Shown: in pieces, positions 36,918 to 47,329 of the stretch
Layout of the letters: every line of letters begins with the position of its first letter
How positions within the stretch are numbered: the first letter of the stretch is position 1
Assembly: GCF_026745355.1 (NCBI RefSeq)
Contig: NC_079203.1
Coordinates: 38,970,492-39,034,491 of the forward strand
Length of the DNA: 64,000 nt
Direction of reading: 5' to 3'
Source of the DNA: Beta vulgaris subsp. vulgaris
Lineage: Eukaryota > Streptophyta > Magnoliopsida > Caryophyllales > Amaranthaceae
Program-made: the position numbers and the translations under genes
The notes under the pieces: model-generated
What the model was told of the DNA's origin: nothing
The model's input: only the letters and a program-made list of their open reading frames with translations
Database searches by the model: none

Positions 36918-37238
36918 CAGGGCCGGTTCTGAGGGTAGGCAAGGAGTGCCACCGCCCAGGGCCCACGATCGTGAGGGGCCCAAAAAAAAGAAATTAACTA
37001 TGACCAGTTAAATAAAAATTGATACACTTTTTGAATATTTAGTGAAATTTGTGCTAGTTTGTACAATTTTTAATAATATTATGTGCTTATTTTTTATTGG
37101 TATCATTAACAAAATATAGATTATAGTTTTAGGTACGAAGGTTTTATTATATGGCCTATAAAATATTAGGATCGACTCATATAGGGGCCTTTATTTTTAG
37201 GTCCGCCTAGGGCCCAAAAATTATCAGGAACGGCCCTG
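36918..37238. mobile_element. hAT MITE with perfect 8-bp duplication
   Basis: Ends CAGGGCCGGTTCTGAGG and CAGGAACGGCCCTG (right, plus strand) are inverted repeats. ACAGCTGG lies on both sides (36910-36917, 37239-37246). Subterminal GGGCCC words occur near both ends. 321 bp, non-coding. Confidence 0.95.
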
Positions 37239-37358
37239 ACAGCTGGTTTAATGAATCTGCATTTTATGCTTTGCTGATCCTTATTTTGACCAGTGTGCAC
37301 CTTTCTAATGGTACACCCATGAGCATCATCTACTGATCTGAACTTCTATTTATCGCCC

Positions 37359-37956
37359 CATAATTACTTGAAATCGCCCCCAAAAAAATTGAAATGTCAT
37401 TTATAACCTTTTCTTTCTTCCTCCCTAAACCACCACCCCCACCAACCCCATTGCCACAGCCACCGACAACAGCTCCACCCTCCCCCACCCAACCCTCTCC
37501 AGCAACACCCCATCCCCACGAGCAACCCCCCACCTCATGCAATCCCCACAAGCAACACTTCACCCCCTGCAACCACCACCACCACCAGCCCCCACCCCCG
37601 CGATTTACCTAGATTGGAGCTCGCCTACCCCCGCGATTTACCCAGATTCGAACCATGAAACAGATAGTCCCGACGAAATTTTTTTAAAATTACGAACGTC
37701 CTGGCCGGACGTTCCTCCCATGGGGTGAACGTCCTGGCCGGACGTCGTGGGAGGTTGTCGTGGGGGTAGGTTGTCGCAGGTGGCAGTGGGAAGGTAGGTG
37801 GTGGTGGTTGGGGTGGTTGGTGGTATGAAAAAGAGGAAAGGGTCAAATGGCAGTGGAAAGGTAGGTGGTGTTGGTGGGGGGTGGTGGGTGGTAGAAAAGA
37901 GGAAAGGGTAAAATGGTCCATAAAAATAAATTTGGGGCGATTTTAAGTAATTTCAT
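37359..37956. mobile_element. Foldback-type MITE
   Basis: ATTACTTGAAATCGCCCC near the left end pairs with GGGGCGATTTTAAGTAAT near the right. Further in, CCTTTTCTTTCTTCC-like and CCACCACC-rich sequence on the left pairs with GGAAAGGGT and GGTGGTGG on the right. The centre has two copies of the palindrome CGTCCTGGCCGGACGT (about 37698 and 37729). Target duplication not resolved. Confidence 0.7.
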
Positions 37957-39172
37957 GGCAATGTTTAACAATCTCCTGATTGCCAGCGAGGAGTTCATGA
38001 CTTACTCAACAATAAAGGAATGACAGTTGTCATTACCAAGGGATTAAAATGTGTCATTTATCGAATCATAATCAATAGAATAATATCCACCTTTGTCAAA
38101 AAAAAAAAAAAAAAAAATCAATAGAATAATAATGGCAATTGTGAAAACAAATTTGCACCTACTTTTCTTAGTTTTGTCCATAGGTTTCAGCAGAACATCA
38201 AAACTTCGAACCCAACTCATACGTTCTTTATATCCACTTCCTTGTTGGGCTTGTACAGTTGTACACCTAACAGTATTGAAGTTCAAGCTATTCAGTAATT
38301 ACTTTGTTAGCTAAAAGTTGGTGGTTGGACCTCCCAAAAGTGAAAAGGACCGGTATTTTTCTTGGATTCTAAAATGTATACTTTCTTTAGTTTTTAATGG
38401 GTGGACTTAACTCGACCTGAAATCTTAAATGAGTTTGGTTTAGATTGACTTTTTAAAAATCGAACTAACTCGAACAAGCTGATTTAGAATTTGGGTTAGG
38501 TTTAGGTTGGGTCACCTTGAACCTAACCCGTTTTTATAACTTAAGTCACCTATTTTCTAATTATAAACTCGTATATAGGGCCAAGACCATTTCTTAATTT
38601 GAAGGCGATGACTAATTTATGGCTTTGAAGTTTGAGTCTTCGATTTAATTGACATTTAAAGTTAGGATTTCCAATGCTTTGATTTTTAATGTACAATCAT
38701 TGTAGTTTTAAAATATAAATCTGATCATATTGGGTTTGTTTCGGGGTCAACTCCAAACTTAAATGGCAGACCGGTTCGGGTTCTGTTTTTTACTAGAAAT
38801 TAAAACTAGGTCGTTTTTGATTAGGTGTAATGACTGAGATAGGAATTGGGTCGACCTAAACCTGATCCAATTCGACCTAATTGTCACCCTTAGTTCTAGG
38901 CATTAACTCCTTCTCTTTGCATAATAAGCTTCCTCATTTTTATTATTTCTCCTTAGATTTGGAGATCCATTGTCTTATATCAGTCAAATATTCTAAGGAA
39001 TTCAAAAGCTTAAAATGATGTCTTCACATTTTGATATTTTTGTGCATGATAATAGTATGTATATTAAGTTTGGCCTCATGATAAAAAAAAATATTAGCTC
39101 CGCCACTGAATTACCGTGAATAATTTTCTACATAAATTTAGGCAGGGTTGTTCAGAATATAGTATGGACTAG
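37957..39172. other. Spacer with decayed hAT-like sequence
   Basis: An A tract of about 20 bp lies at 38098. Between 38400 and 38890 GGGTTAGG, CGACCTAA and GGGTCGACC words resemble hAT MITE interiors, ending near TGTCACCCTTAG, but I could not pair two termini. No gene. Confidence 0.35.
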
Positions 39173-39508
39173 GGGTGTTCATAATTATCCGATTCGGTTG
39201 ATCTCGATGCGATTTTTCGAATATTCGATCCATAAACCGCAAAACCAATTTTACATTGGACATTTGGACCTTTTGCCTGATTATCTAGTTTTACGAGAAC
39301 TATCAATTTATTTGGTTTTCAACAACTTGGTACCAATATTTTAGTCATTTAGAAGTTTTACTTTTTCTATTGTACCTCATAAACTATTTTTCAGCAACAA
39401 GTTACAAAACTTTACCACAATTAACAAATAATGTAGAAAAAGTGGTTAAACCGCACTGCAACAAATGGTCCAAAAAAATAGAAAAATGGTTACATAACTC
39501 ATATTGCG
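39173..39508. repeat. Left part of another hAT-like element
   Basis: AGGGGTGTTCATAATTATCC is a typical hAT-type left end. Its interior (GCGATTTTTCG, AAACCGCAAAACCAA) continues after the nested hAT at 39509-39766 as AACCGCGTCAACCAAATC. The right terminus was not found. Confidence 0.45.
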
Positions 39509-39766
39509 CAAGGCCGTCTTAAAAATTTTGAGACCATTGTGCTTATTATAGAGTTGAGTCCTAAATATATAAATAGAATGTGTAGGTTGTAAAATTATAA
39601 ATATTGTACTCTATAAAATACATCATTGTTAAAATACTTTTAACAAAATAAGCTCGAGTTTAAAGAATATGACTAAAGCAAACATTTATAAGATTTTTGG
39701 ACTCTGTATAAAACGAGACCTCGCTCGTGTTGTTCGTCTCTTTGCAACCCCTAGTAAACGGCCCTG
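39509..39766. mobile_element. hAT MITE
   Basis: CAAGGCCGTCT on the left and AACGGCCCTG on the right; flanks ATATTGCG (39501-39508) and ATATCGCG (39767-39774) match at 7 of 8. 258 bp, non-coding. Confidence 0.8.
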
Positions 39767-39774
39767 ATATCGCG

Positions 39775-40619
39775 GATTAAAAAACCACACTATACCAAAC
39801 CGTTTCATGTGATGGGATCTCGATTGGTTTATGCAAGAGTGTGGTACGGTTTGGTTTAGAAAAAAAGTGGAACCGCATATTTACGATTTGGTTTGAATGC
39901 TATCTCAAACCGCGTCAACCAAATCTACGAACCGTCCTACATGTTGGTATAATTAGTTGGCATGACATGAGACATGTACGAGTGTCTTATAATATTGCTT
40001 CTTTGCCATACATATATAAGAAATTAAGAATCCCTCAAACACCTTCCGAGAATAAAGGTAATACTAGACCTCTAGAAATGTACGAATAGGACCATTCGTC
40101 CATTCCGTGACCCATATGCACTACATGTAAAAATTCAGATATGTCTTGTACATTAAACTACATCTGTATCAGAAGTTGCACATGCAGTCATGCACTTTGA
40201 TGAGTTTATACATCTCAATACAACTAGAACTCGTGCAATTTCATGCATCTTTTTCGCCGATTATTTGGGTCTAAAAAAATTGTGATCGATAGTCAGGGAT
40301 CATTCAAGAGACAAATACTTCCTCCTATCCGTCTTGTAAGCTTTTATCGATTTGTTTGCTTTTTGCAAAGATAAAAATCATTAACGTCTATTGTAACTAT
40401 TAACTATTAGATAAGAGCATATAATTATGTATAGTCATGTTAGATTTTTTTTAATATATAATTTTAAATTATGAACTTTTTTCTATAAATTTAATAATCC
40501 TTGTCAATGGTCAAAGACAATATTGTGAAAAAAGAACTCAATAAACTATTGCAAGATGAATAAAAGTAAAAGTATTAGAATATTCCCTCCCTCCTGCCAA
40601 GGTCGATCAATAAAGTTAT
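39775..40619. other. Spacer with a decayed Stowaway-like repeat
   Basis: CTTCCTCCTATCCGTCTTG at about 40319 and, inverted, CAAGATGAATAAAAGTAAAAG at about 40552 are weak partners. No gene. Confidence 0.3.
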
Positions 40620-40806
40620 TGATGACATTTGTGTAGCAATGTCATGTGTTTAGTTCAGCACAAAGATACATCATTTTCTCTCAGGTGGTATTTTCTCTCA
40701 TTCATTCATTTGATCACTGCCTTCAATGCAGGAAATCACAACCTTAAATAAGGCGACATCATTACATATCCCTAGGTCTAAATAACAACATCAAGTAATA
40801 AGAAGA

Positions 40807-41628
40807 TGTTGGGTATATGGCGTGCTATGAAGCTCATGGAGTTGTATGGGTGTGGAGATGAGGTTACGTAGAAGGAAAACGTCATCTAGGACATAATGCT
40901 AACTTTGAATGGACATATCTTTCAATCTATAAATGATTTTGAGGTGATTCAAAAAGGAGTTGATATCTTGTTCCGAGAGGTTTCCAACGATAGGTCATAT
41001 GTCCAATTCCGATGAGAAACGAGAAAGTTATGACTGTTTTACGAAGAACTGACGAAACTGACGGCAGAAAACTTAGGTGCGCCCGCACCTGAGGCCTGGT
41101 GCGCCCGCACCTGAGGCCTGGTGCTCCCGCACCAAGGGCTGGTGCGCCCGCACCAAGGCCTAGTGCGCCCGCACCAAGGGCTGGTGCGCCCGCACCTATT
41201 GAGGACGCGTTTTTTTCCCGGTTTTGCTTAGTGGGGGTATAGATAGGTGCCCTAAGTTGGGAAAGAGTGAGTGCAACGAAGGGAATCCCAGAAAGTTGGG
41301 ATTGTGCCGATACGCGGATAGGGATGTCTTATGACAACCTTCTTTTCTCAACTCAAATGCTTCGAGTTTAAGTTAGTGTTCATTGCTTACCTGTAAATAG
41401 ACATTAGATCTAAACACATATTTGAGAGAGAAAAAGCTTTAGAGAGAGTTCTTGAGTGCTTTTGTTATCTTTCTTGAATATTCATCGATTCCTAGTGCAT
41501 ATTCGTGGTTTTTCTCTCAGTTCTTGGGTTTCCACGTAAAAGTTCTGGTGTGTTCTTTCCTGCTTTCTTATTTGATATTCTATTATTGTTTGCTATTATT
41601 TCTAGATTGATAGTCAATAGAACTTACA
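40807..41628 (+). repeat. 5' LTR of the inner copia
   Basis: 822 bp. It has six units of a GC-rich minisatellite (41076-41196) and about 150 bp (around 41240-41400) absent from the 3' LTR. The TATA position reads TATAGATA, whereas the 3' LTR reads TATAAATA at the same place. Confidence 0.9.
41076..41196. repeat. GC-rich palindromic minisatellite in the LTR
   Basis: Six units of 21-22 bp with core GGTGCGCCCGCACC, itself a near-perfect hairpin (GGTGCG / CGCACC). The 3' LTR has three units (43813-43868). The GC content is far above the surroundings. Confidence 0.92.
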
Positions 41629-41679
41629 ATTGGTATCAAGAGCTAGGTTGATTATTGTCTAGATCTAGAATAATTAACA

Positions 41680-42870
41680 ATGGAGGATTCAAAGATTAGA
41701 ATTGAGAAGTTTGATGGGACAAATTTTGGATATTGGAAGATGCAAATAGAAGACATCTTATATCAGAAAAATCTGTATCAACCTTTGTCTGAAAAGCCTG
41801 CTGAGATGAGGAGGCTAAGTGGAAAGTACTGGAAGCAGGCACTAGCGGTGGTGCGTTTGACATTGGCTCGGACTGTGGCGTTCAATGTCAAGGATATCAA
41901 AACAACGGCTGGATTGATCAAAGCACTGTCAGATATGTAGAAGCCCTCGCAATGAATAAGGTATATCTGATGCCCGTTTGTTTGATTTAGAGATGAATAA
42001 TGGTAGTTTTGCTGCTAACATATTAATGAATTTAATTCATTAATAAGTCAGTTATCTTCGGTTAATATTGTTTGAGGATGAAGTGAAAGCCCTAATTTTG
42101 TTGCCTCTTACCTACTGCTGGGAAACTGTTGTAACTGCTGTTAGTAATTCTCTGGTAAAGAAAATTGGTTTATATGTTGTCCGTGATCTGATTTTGAGTG
42201 AGAGCATTCGAAGGAAGGAGAGTGGAGAATCATCTGGAGCATACAGTGCAGAAGGTAGAGGGAGGGGAAAAGGGAGGAACTTTCAGGGAAAATCGGAGTC
42301 AAAGGGGGACCGGAGTAAGTCAAAAGGCAGGGCTAGTGTTACTTGTGGGGTGTGGTAATGAAGGACATTTAAAGAGAGATTGCCCTAACAAAAGTGAATG
42401 GGAAAGTGAAGAATAAGGTTCAAGAAAGTGATGATGAAGAAGAAGCATCAACTAACTTGATTTCTGAGTACGATTTCGATGCTTTGATGGTAAGCATGGA
42501 TGATCAGGAAGAGTTGGTTGGGTGCTCGGGATCATGGGTCTTGGATTCGGGTTCTTCTCATCATTCCTCACCATGCAAGGAGTGTTTCGGAATTTCAAAT
42601 CGGAAAACTTGAAAAGGTCTACCTTGCGGATGGCAAGGCAGTGGAAGTCATGGGGAAAGGTGATGTGAGTGTGAAACTCACTCATGGTGGCTCGTTGGAG
42701 TTGAAGAATGTCAAGTTTATCCCAAGGTTGAAGAAAATTGATATCGGTAGCCCAACTTGCTACATCGGGTTACAAGGTTGTGTTTGATGGTGGTTCTTGG
42801 AAGATTGTCAAGGGAGCAATGATCATAGCTCGTGGGACAAGGAGTGGAACACTTTACACCATGGGAGCAC
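41680..42870 (+). pseudogene. Broken copia gag with protease start (inner element)
   Basis: The start MEDSKIRIEKFDGTNFGYW is a Tork/TNT1-like copia gag N-terminus. A stop at 41938-41940 and later shifts break it. Further parts are seen near 42068-42330 (RG/KS-rich), the zinc-knuckle half CGNEGHLKRDCP at about 42350-42385, and the protease motif WVLDSGSSHH at about 42540. Fragments of the copia region after the protease (KIVKGAMI, ARGTRSGTLY) follow to about 42870, then coding similarity ends. Confidence 0.87.
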
Positions 42871-43545
42871 AATAGGGGTCCGGATTGGGATGAGAACTTC
42901 ATGTAAGTGTCGTTTGGTCGGAAAACTATCGATAGTGGGCCAAGGGATGAGAACCGTGGTGAAGCGGTATCCCGGTGGCAAATTGACCGGTAAGCGCACA
43001 AGGTGAAGGACGGCACACAAGCATGTTGTGCCGGAAATCCTAAGTGGAACAAAGGGTGTATTGTTCGAGTGGGAGCAATGTGAGTTTGCTTTTAGAAAAT
43101 GAGAAGCTTCTTTGGCTTAGGTGGTAATTGGTTTTATTGAAGTTTGATGAGACTTCAATGTGCTTCTTTGGTTGGAGAGGAAGTGATTATCTTCTTGTTG
43201 TAGAGGAAGGGATCTTCATTTGGCTGTGCTTGTCTCTAAGGTGATCCGACCTCCGGGGTAGGAGGGTGTGTAGGTTCATGGAGTGATGGTGCAATATTTT
43301 GAAGGTTAGTATTAAGAATCAAAGTCGGTGTAGACTTTGATATCTTTTGTATTGGAGTTGGTGCAAACTTCAATGTTATTTTCCTTGGTGTAGAGGAGAT
43401 GTGTTGTCATGGGATGCTTGAGTATGTCATGGTTTGGACACGACTGAGATTGCTTTTGCAGTGGGAGTTGTGTGTAGGATGATGAATGAGAGGATGATGA
43501 AGGTATGAAGTTTTCTTCACTTACACCTATCTCCAAGTGGGAGTT
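42871..43545 (+). other. Non-coding 3' interior of the inner copia
   Basis: No integrase or RT is seen. The stretch ends in CAAGTGGGAGTT just before the 3' LTR, a likely polypurine tract. Confidence 0.5.
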
Positions 43546-44173
43546 TGTTGGGTATATGGCGTGATATGAAGCTCATGGAGGTGTATGGGTGTGGAGATGA
43601 GGTTGCGTAGAAGGAAAACGTCATTTGGGACATAAGGCTAACTTTGAATGGACATATCTTTCAATCTATAAATGATTTTGAGGTGATTCAAAGTGGAGGT
43701 GATAGCTTGTTCCGAGAGCTTTCCAACGATAGGTCATATGTCCAATTCCGTGAGAAACGAGAAAGTTATGACTGTTTTAGAAGAACTGACGAAACTGACG
43801 GCAGAAGACTCAGGTGCGCCCGCACCTGAGGCCTGGTGCGCCCACACCACGGGATGGTGCGCCCGCACCTATTGAGGACGCGTTTTTTTTCCGGTTTTGC
43901 TTAGTGGGGGTATAAATAGGTGTCCTAATTGCGTCATTAATGTATTCTTCATCTCTAAACACATATTTGAGAGAGAAAAAGCTTTAGAGAGAGTTCTTGA
44001 GTGCTTTTGTAATCTTTCTTGAATATTCATCGATTCCTAGTGCATATTCGTGGTTTTTCTCCCAGTTCTTGGGTTTCCACGTAAAAGTTCTGGTGTGTTA
44101 TTTCCTGCTTTCTTATTTGATATTCTATTATTGTTTGCTATTATTTCTAGATTGATAGTCAAAAGAACTTACA
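43546..44173 (+). repeat. 3' LTR of the inner copia
   Basis: 628 bp, starts TGTTGGGTATATGG and ends AACTTACA. It is shorter than the 5' LTR because it has three minisatellite units, not six, and lacks about 150 bp after the TATA box (TATAAATA at about 43911). Confidence 0.9.
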
Positions 44174-44278
44174 GAAGACACCTAGACAAAGTATCTTAGC
44201 AAACAGACAAAAAATATAAACTGACGCAGCAGCAATAAAGAGAAATATCCTAGGGAATAAGATGAAATAAGATTGGGC

Positions 44279-45254
44279 CTAGAACATTATATTGTAGATG
44301 ATCAACCTTCTACATTGCTTTTTACATGTGTTGCACTTCTTCCTAGCTTCTCTACTGAATCTTCTACCTCTGTTCCATCTACCTCCTCTTGCATTATTCC
44401 ATGTGTCTCTCGTTCTTTCTTTTCCATCTCTCTGAGCCTTAGGATGCCTACTAGGGTATCCTATAATTCTCCAGCACTTCTCTCTTATGTGTCCTACTTT
44501 CCCGTACTCTCCACAAGTGTGATCAGTGCTCTTACTCAACATGGCAATTGCTTCATTCACTTCTTTCATTGGCTTCAAGATTTCCTTTTGACTTTCTTCT
44601 TGGTGCAAGTAGCTACAAGCTACATCAATAGATGGCAGAGGGCTCATCATGAGAAGATGGCTCCTCTGCAATTGATAGGCTTCATCAAACCCATTAAGAA
44701 GTTGGACGGAACAACTTCTGCTCCTCTTGTTGCTCATTTAGAGCCTTAATGAAAGCATTGATTTCAGGGGTCATAGTTGTGATAGGAGGCAGGTTACTCA
44801 AGAACTCAAGCTCCTCCCACAATCCTCTCATTCCAGTATAATGATATGTTACAGATTTATCTCCTTGCTTGGTTTCATATATCTCCTTACTCAACTTATA
44901 TTTCCTCGACCCATTAGTGACAACATATCTCTTCTCAAGTTGTCTCCAGATTTCAGTAGAGTTGTTCAAAAACATTATAGATTTGTTTATAGGTTCATTC
45001 ACACTCCCTAGAATCCATGAGATAACCATGCTATTGCAGGTATCCCATGCTTCTTGTTTCACAACATCACTGCTATCTCTCTTCACTGTGCCAGTAACAA
45101 ACCCAAGTTTTCTTTTTGAGGCCAACCCTATCTCCAATTATCTTTTCCAGGACCTATAGTTCCCTGATCCCTGGAGTTTCTCAACATTAATAGAACTACT
45201 CCCATATGAGGGGTGAAGATATAAAGGACTACTGCTATCAATACCTGGGGCCAT
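44279..45254 (-). pseudogene. Broken copia gag (outer element)
   Basis: The start codon at 45254-45252 opens MAPGIDSSSPLYLHPSYGSS, followed by a copia gag N-terminal domain (NVEKLQGSGNYRSWKR). A TAA at 45138-45140 interrupts it. The frame then runs to 44694 (RKLGFVTG, EIWRQLEKRY, YKLSKEIYE, FIKALNEQQEEQ), shifts near 44730, and ends with a zinc-knuckle remnant CGEYGKVGHIREKCW in which the second Cys is Tyr, then a basic tail. Coding stops at the inner edge of the left LTR. Confidence 0.85.
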
Positions 45255-45439
45255 TTTAAACAATAAAGATTTTCCTTCCTACGCAGTAGTTATATCATGT
45301 ATTTATTTGACACTGATATTTAGGGAAAGATAGAATTTTTACTAAGGGAAAAAATTAACAAAAAACGAAGCTTTCTTACCAGGGGGTTTTTGCTGAAACC
45401 AAACTACACAGAATGCTCGAACCTCAAGCTCTGATACCA

Positions 45440-45751
45440 TGATGACATTTGTGTAGCAATGTCATATGTTTAGTTTCAGCACAAAGATACATCATTTTCT
45501 CTCAGGTGGTATTTTCTCTCATTCATTCATTTGATCACTGCCTTCAATGGAGGAAATCACGACCTTAAATAACGCGGCACCATTATAGATCCCTAGGTCT
45601 AAATAACAGCATTAAGTAATAAGAGGACGCCTAGGCAAAGTATCGTAGCAAACAGACAAAAAATATAAGCTGACTCAGCAGCAATAAAGAGAGAAATATC
45701 CTAGGAAAATGATAAGATGAAATAAAATTGGGCTTAGAACATTACATTGCA
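45440..45751 (-). repeat. 5' LTR (minus strand) of the outer copia
   Basis: 312 bp, TG...CA on the minus strand, bordered by the primer site at 45428-45439. It matches the split left LTR along its length with scattered differences. Confidence 0.87.
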
Positions 45752-46636
45752 CTAGTATGGGCTAAACTACCTTCACCTCAACAATTATGATTGATGAAGA
45801 GTGAAATTTGGAAGGTGTAAAATTCAACCATAAATTCCAACAATGTTCCAGTATGGAGTAATTATTATAGGGTGAATCGGCATGTTCACACACACATTAG
45901 TAAACATGTCTGAAATATGCATTATAAAACACATATATATACTAATCTCGGGCGTTGATTCGAGAAACGCCCTTCCAATGCCAAAATCAGTAAAGAAAGA
46001 GCTGGTAGTTCTCAAGTAGGGTATATTATGATTGTGAACGGATCTTAATAATTCATATAATAGATATTTATATATAGTGGCCGGGAGTGTCCTATGGAAA
46101 ATAGGATATTTTTCTTATTGGCTCAATCAATACTTTATCCCCTCCTTGATACTTATATTTAGACCTAAAATCCATCTAAAGACATAAATGGATTAGAACC
46201 AGGCTCAGCACAGATGGCTCGGGCCAAGAATACTGATAAGGCACAAGATAAGGATCGATATCGTCCCTATAATACCGGTATGGCGGTAAGTAAACATTAT
46301 TTCGTTTATGTATCTGCGCATGAGACCTTGACGGTTTGATATGACGGTTTTGGACAGTCTAATGGACTGATATGAAACTTAGACAGCCCCATACATATAA
46401 CTGTTATAACAAGGCTAAGTTTAAAAAAGAACGAACTCTGATACTTGGATTTATTTTTTGGAGGAATACATTTCTTCATGTACACCCATTATCACGCAAG
46501 TATATGCTATTGATTAACCCATAAAGCAGTAAGAATATCGAAGAATAAACTGGATAATTAAACTTATGGTATATATCTTATAGAAGAGAGCGAAGATGAT
46601 ATGTTTCATTGAAACATTTTTGTATATGAAACATGA
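45752..46636. other. Spacer downstream of the calmodulin-like gene
   Basis: AT-rich; no gene or clear repeat seen. It should contain the 3' untranslated part of the calmodulin-like gene next to 46636. Confidence 0.4.
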
Positions 46637-47185
46637 TTATCCCATCATCAACTCAAACTCATGGAAATCAACTTTACCATCAAGATTAAGATCAACCACC
46701 TTAATCATCTTCTCGATTTCACTCATATCCCAACCATTATCTAATCCTAAACACATCAAAACTCTCTTTATTTCCTTTGCATCAATAAAACCATCCCCAT
46801 CTTCATCAAAAACCATGAATGCTTGTCTAAGAAGTTGTTCTTTTTCTCTCTTCTCTTCCTCCTCGAGCTCGATCAGGACTTCTTTCGCCTCGAGTTGTTC
46901 TTCAAGTATATCGAAGCTCGATTCTTCTTCTTCTTCCTTCACTAACCCTAGTTGTTTCACCACATTGCATGCTTTTTCTTTGGCTATTCTTCCATCTTTG
47001 TCCATGCCAAACACAGTTATTAACGCTTTTGCCCTCGACTCGTGGGCTTGAACTACGTCCATCTTACATGGAATTGGAAGGGCATAATTGGAATTCGAGT
47101 TCGGGGCGTTTGAGTGAGGAACTACTCCTAGAGAAGGAACAACGTTGCTTACAAGCAATTGGTATAGTTTGCGAATGCCTAACAT
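46637..47185 (-). CDS. Calmodulin-like EF-hand protein (CML45/46 type)
   Basis: A calcium sensor of 182 residues in one exon. EF loop 2 (Asp127, Asp129, Asp131, Gly132, Ile134, Glu138; DEDGDGFIDAKE) and loop 3 (Asp165, Asn167, Asp169, Gly170, Val172, Glu176; DLNLDGKVDFHE) are canonical, so two Ca2+ ions should bind. A first loop (60-71, GMDKDGRIAKEK) keeps Asp62, Asp64 and Gly65 but has Gly at position 1 and Lys at position 12, so it is probably dead. A strongly acidic, Glu-rich helix (84-117) lies between loops 1 and 2. The N-terminus is mildly hydrophobic (MLGIRKLYQLLVSN), without a clear signal peptide. The layout matches plant CML45/CML46-like proteins, signalling adaptors whose targets are mostly unknown. 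The frame is intact and a TATA box precedes it. Assignment to CML45/46 rather than a neighbour subgroup is less certain than the EF-hand call. Confidence 0.92.
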   Translation of the reverse strand: MLGIRKLYQLLVSNVVPSLGVVPHSNAPNSNSNYALPIPCKMDVVQAHESRAKALITVFGMDKDGRIAKEKACNVVKQLGLVKEEEEESSFDILEEQLEAKEVLIELEEEEKREKEQLLRQAFMVFDEDGDGFIDAKEIKRVLMCLGLDNGWDMSEIEKMIKVVDLNLDGKVDFHEFELMMG

Positions 47186-47318
47186 ATTGATAATGAGAGG
47201 AAAAAAATGTAAGAAAAATAAATGAATGAATTGAACTAGCTAGAGAAGAATTAAGTGTAGCTAAGATAGACTAATTAGTAGTTTTGGGGATGCCCTTTTG
47301 TTTTGAAGGGCTACTTCA

Positions 47319-47326
47319 TTATATAG
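47319..47326 (-). promoter_or_regulatory. TATA box of the calmodulin-like gene
   Basis: The minus strand reads CTATATAA about 135 bp upstream of the start codon, leaving room for a leader of about 100 bases. Confidence 0.55.
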
Positions 47327-47329
47327 TGG

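Larger units (their letters stand above)
40807..44173 (+). mobile_element. Inner gag/protease-only Ty1-copia element
   Basis: LTRs at 40807-41628 (822 bp) and 43546-44173 (628 bp) start TGTTGGGTATATGG and end AACTTACA. The target duplication is GAAGA (40802-40806, 44174-44178). The primer site TTGGTATCAAGAGC is at 41630-41643 and a purine stretch AAGTGGGAG precedes the 3' LTR. The 1.9-kb interior codes only a broken gag and the start of the protease region, with no integrase, RT or RNase H. It would need another element for movement. Confidence 0.92.
40620..45751 (-). mobile_element. Outer gag-only Ty1-copia element, minus orientation, split by a second copia
   Basis: The right LTR (45440-45751, its 5' LTR on the minus strand) starts TGATGACATTTGTG on the plus strand and ends ATTGCA. 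The left LTR is the same sequence broken into 40620-40806 and 44179-44296 by the insertion at 40807-44173. The primer site, on the minus strand TGGTATCAGAGC, lies at 45428-45439, directly inside the 5' LTR. The interior (44297-45439) is only 1.1 kb and codes gag alone; there is no protease, integrase or reverse transcriptase. No clear target duplication (flanks GTTAT and CTAGT). The LTRs show several differences, so it is older than its insert. Confidence 0.87.
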
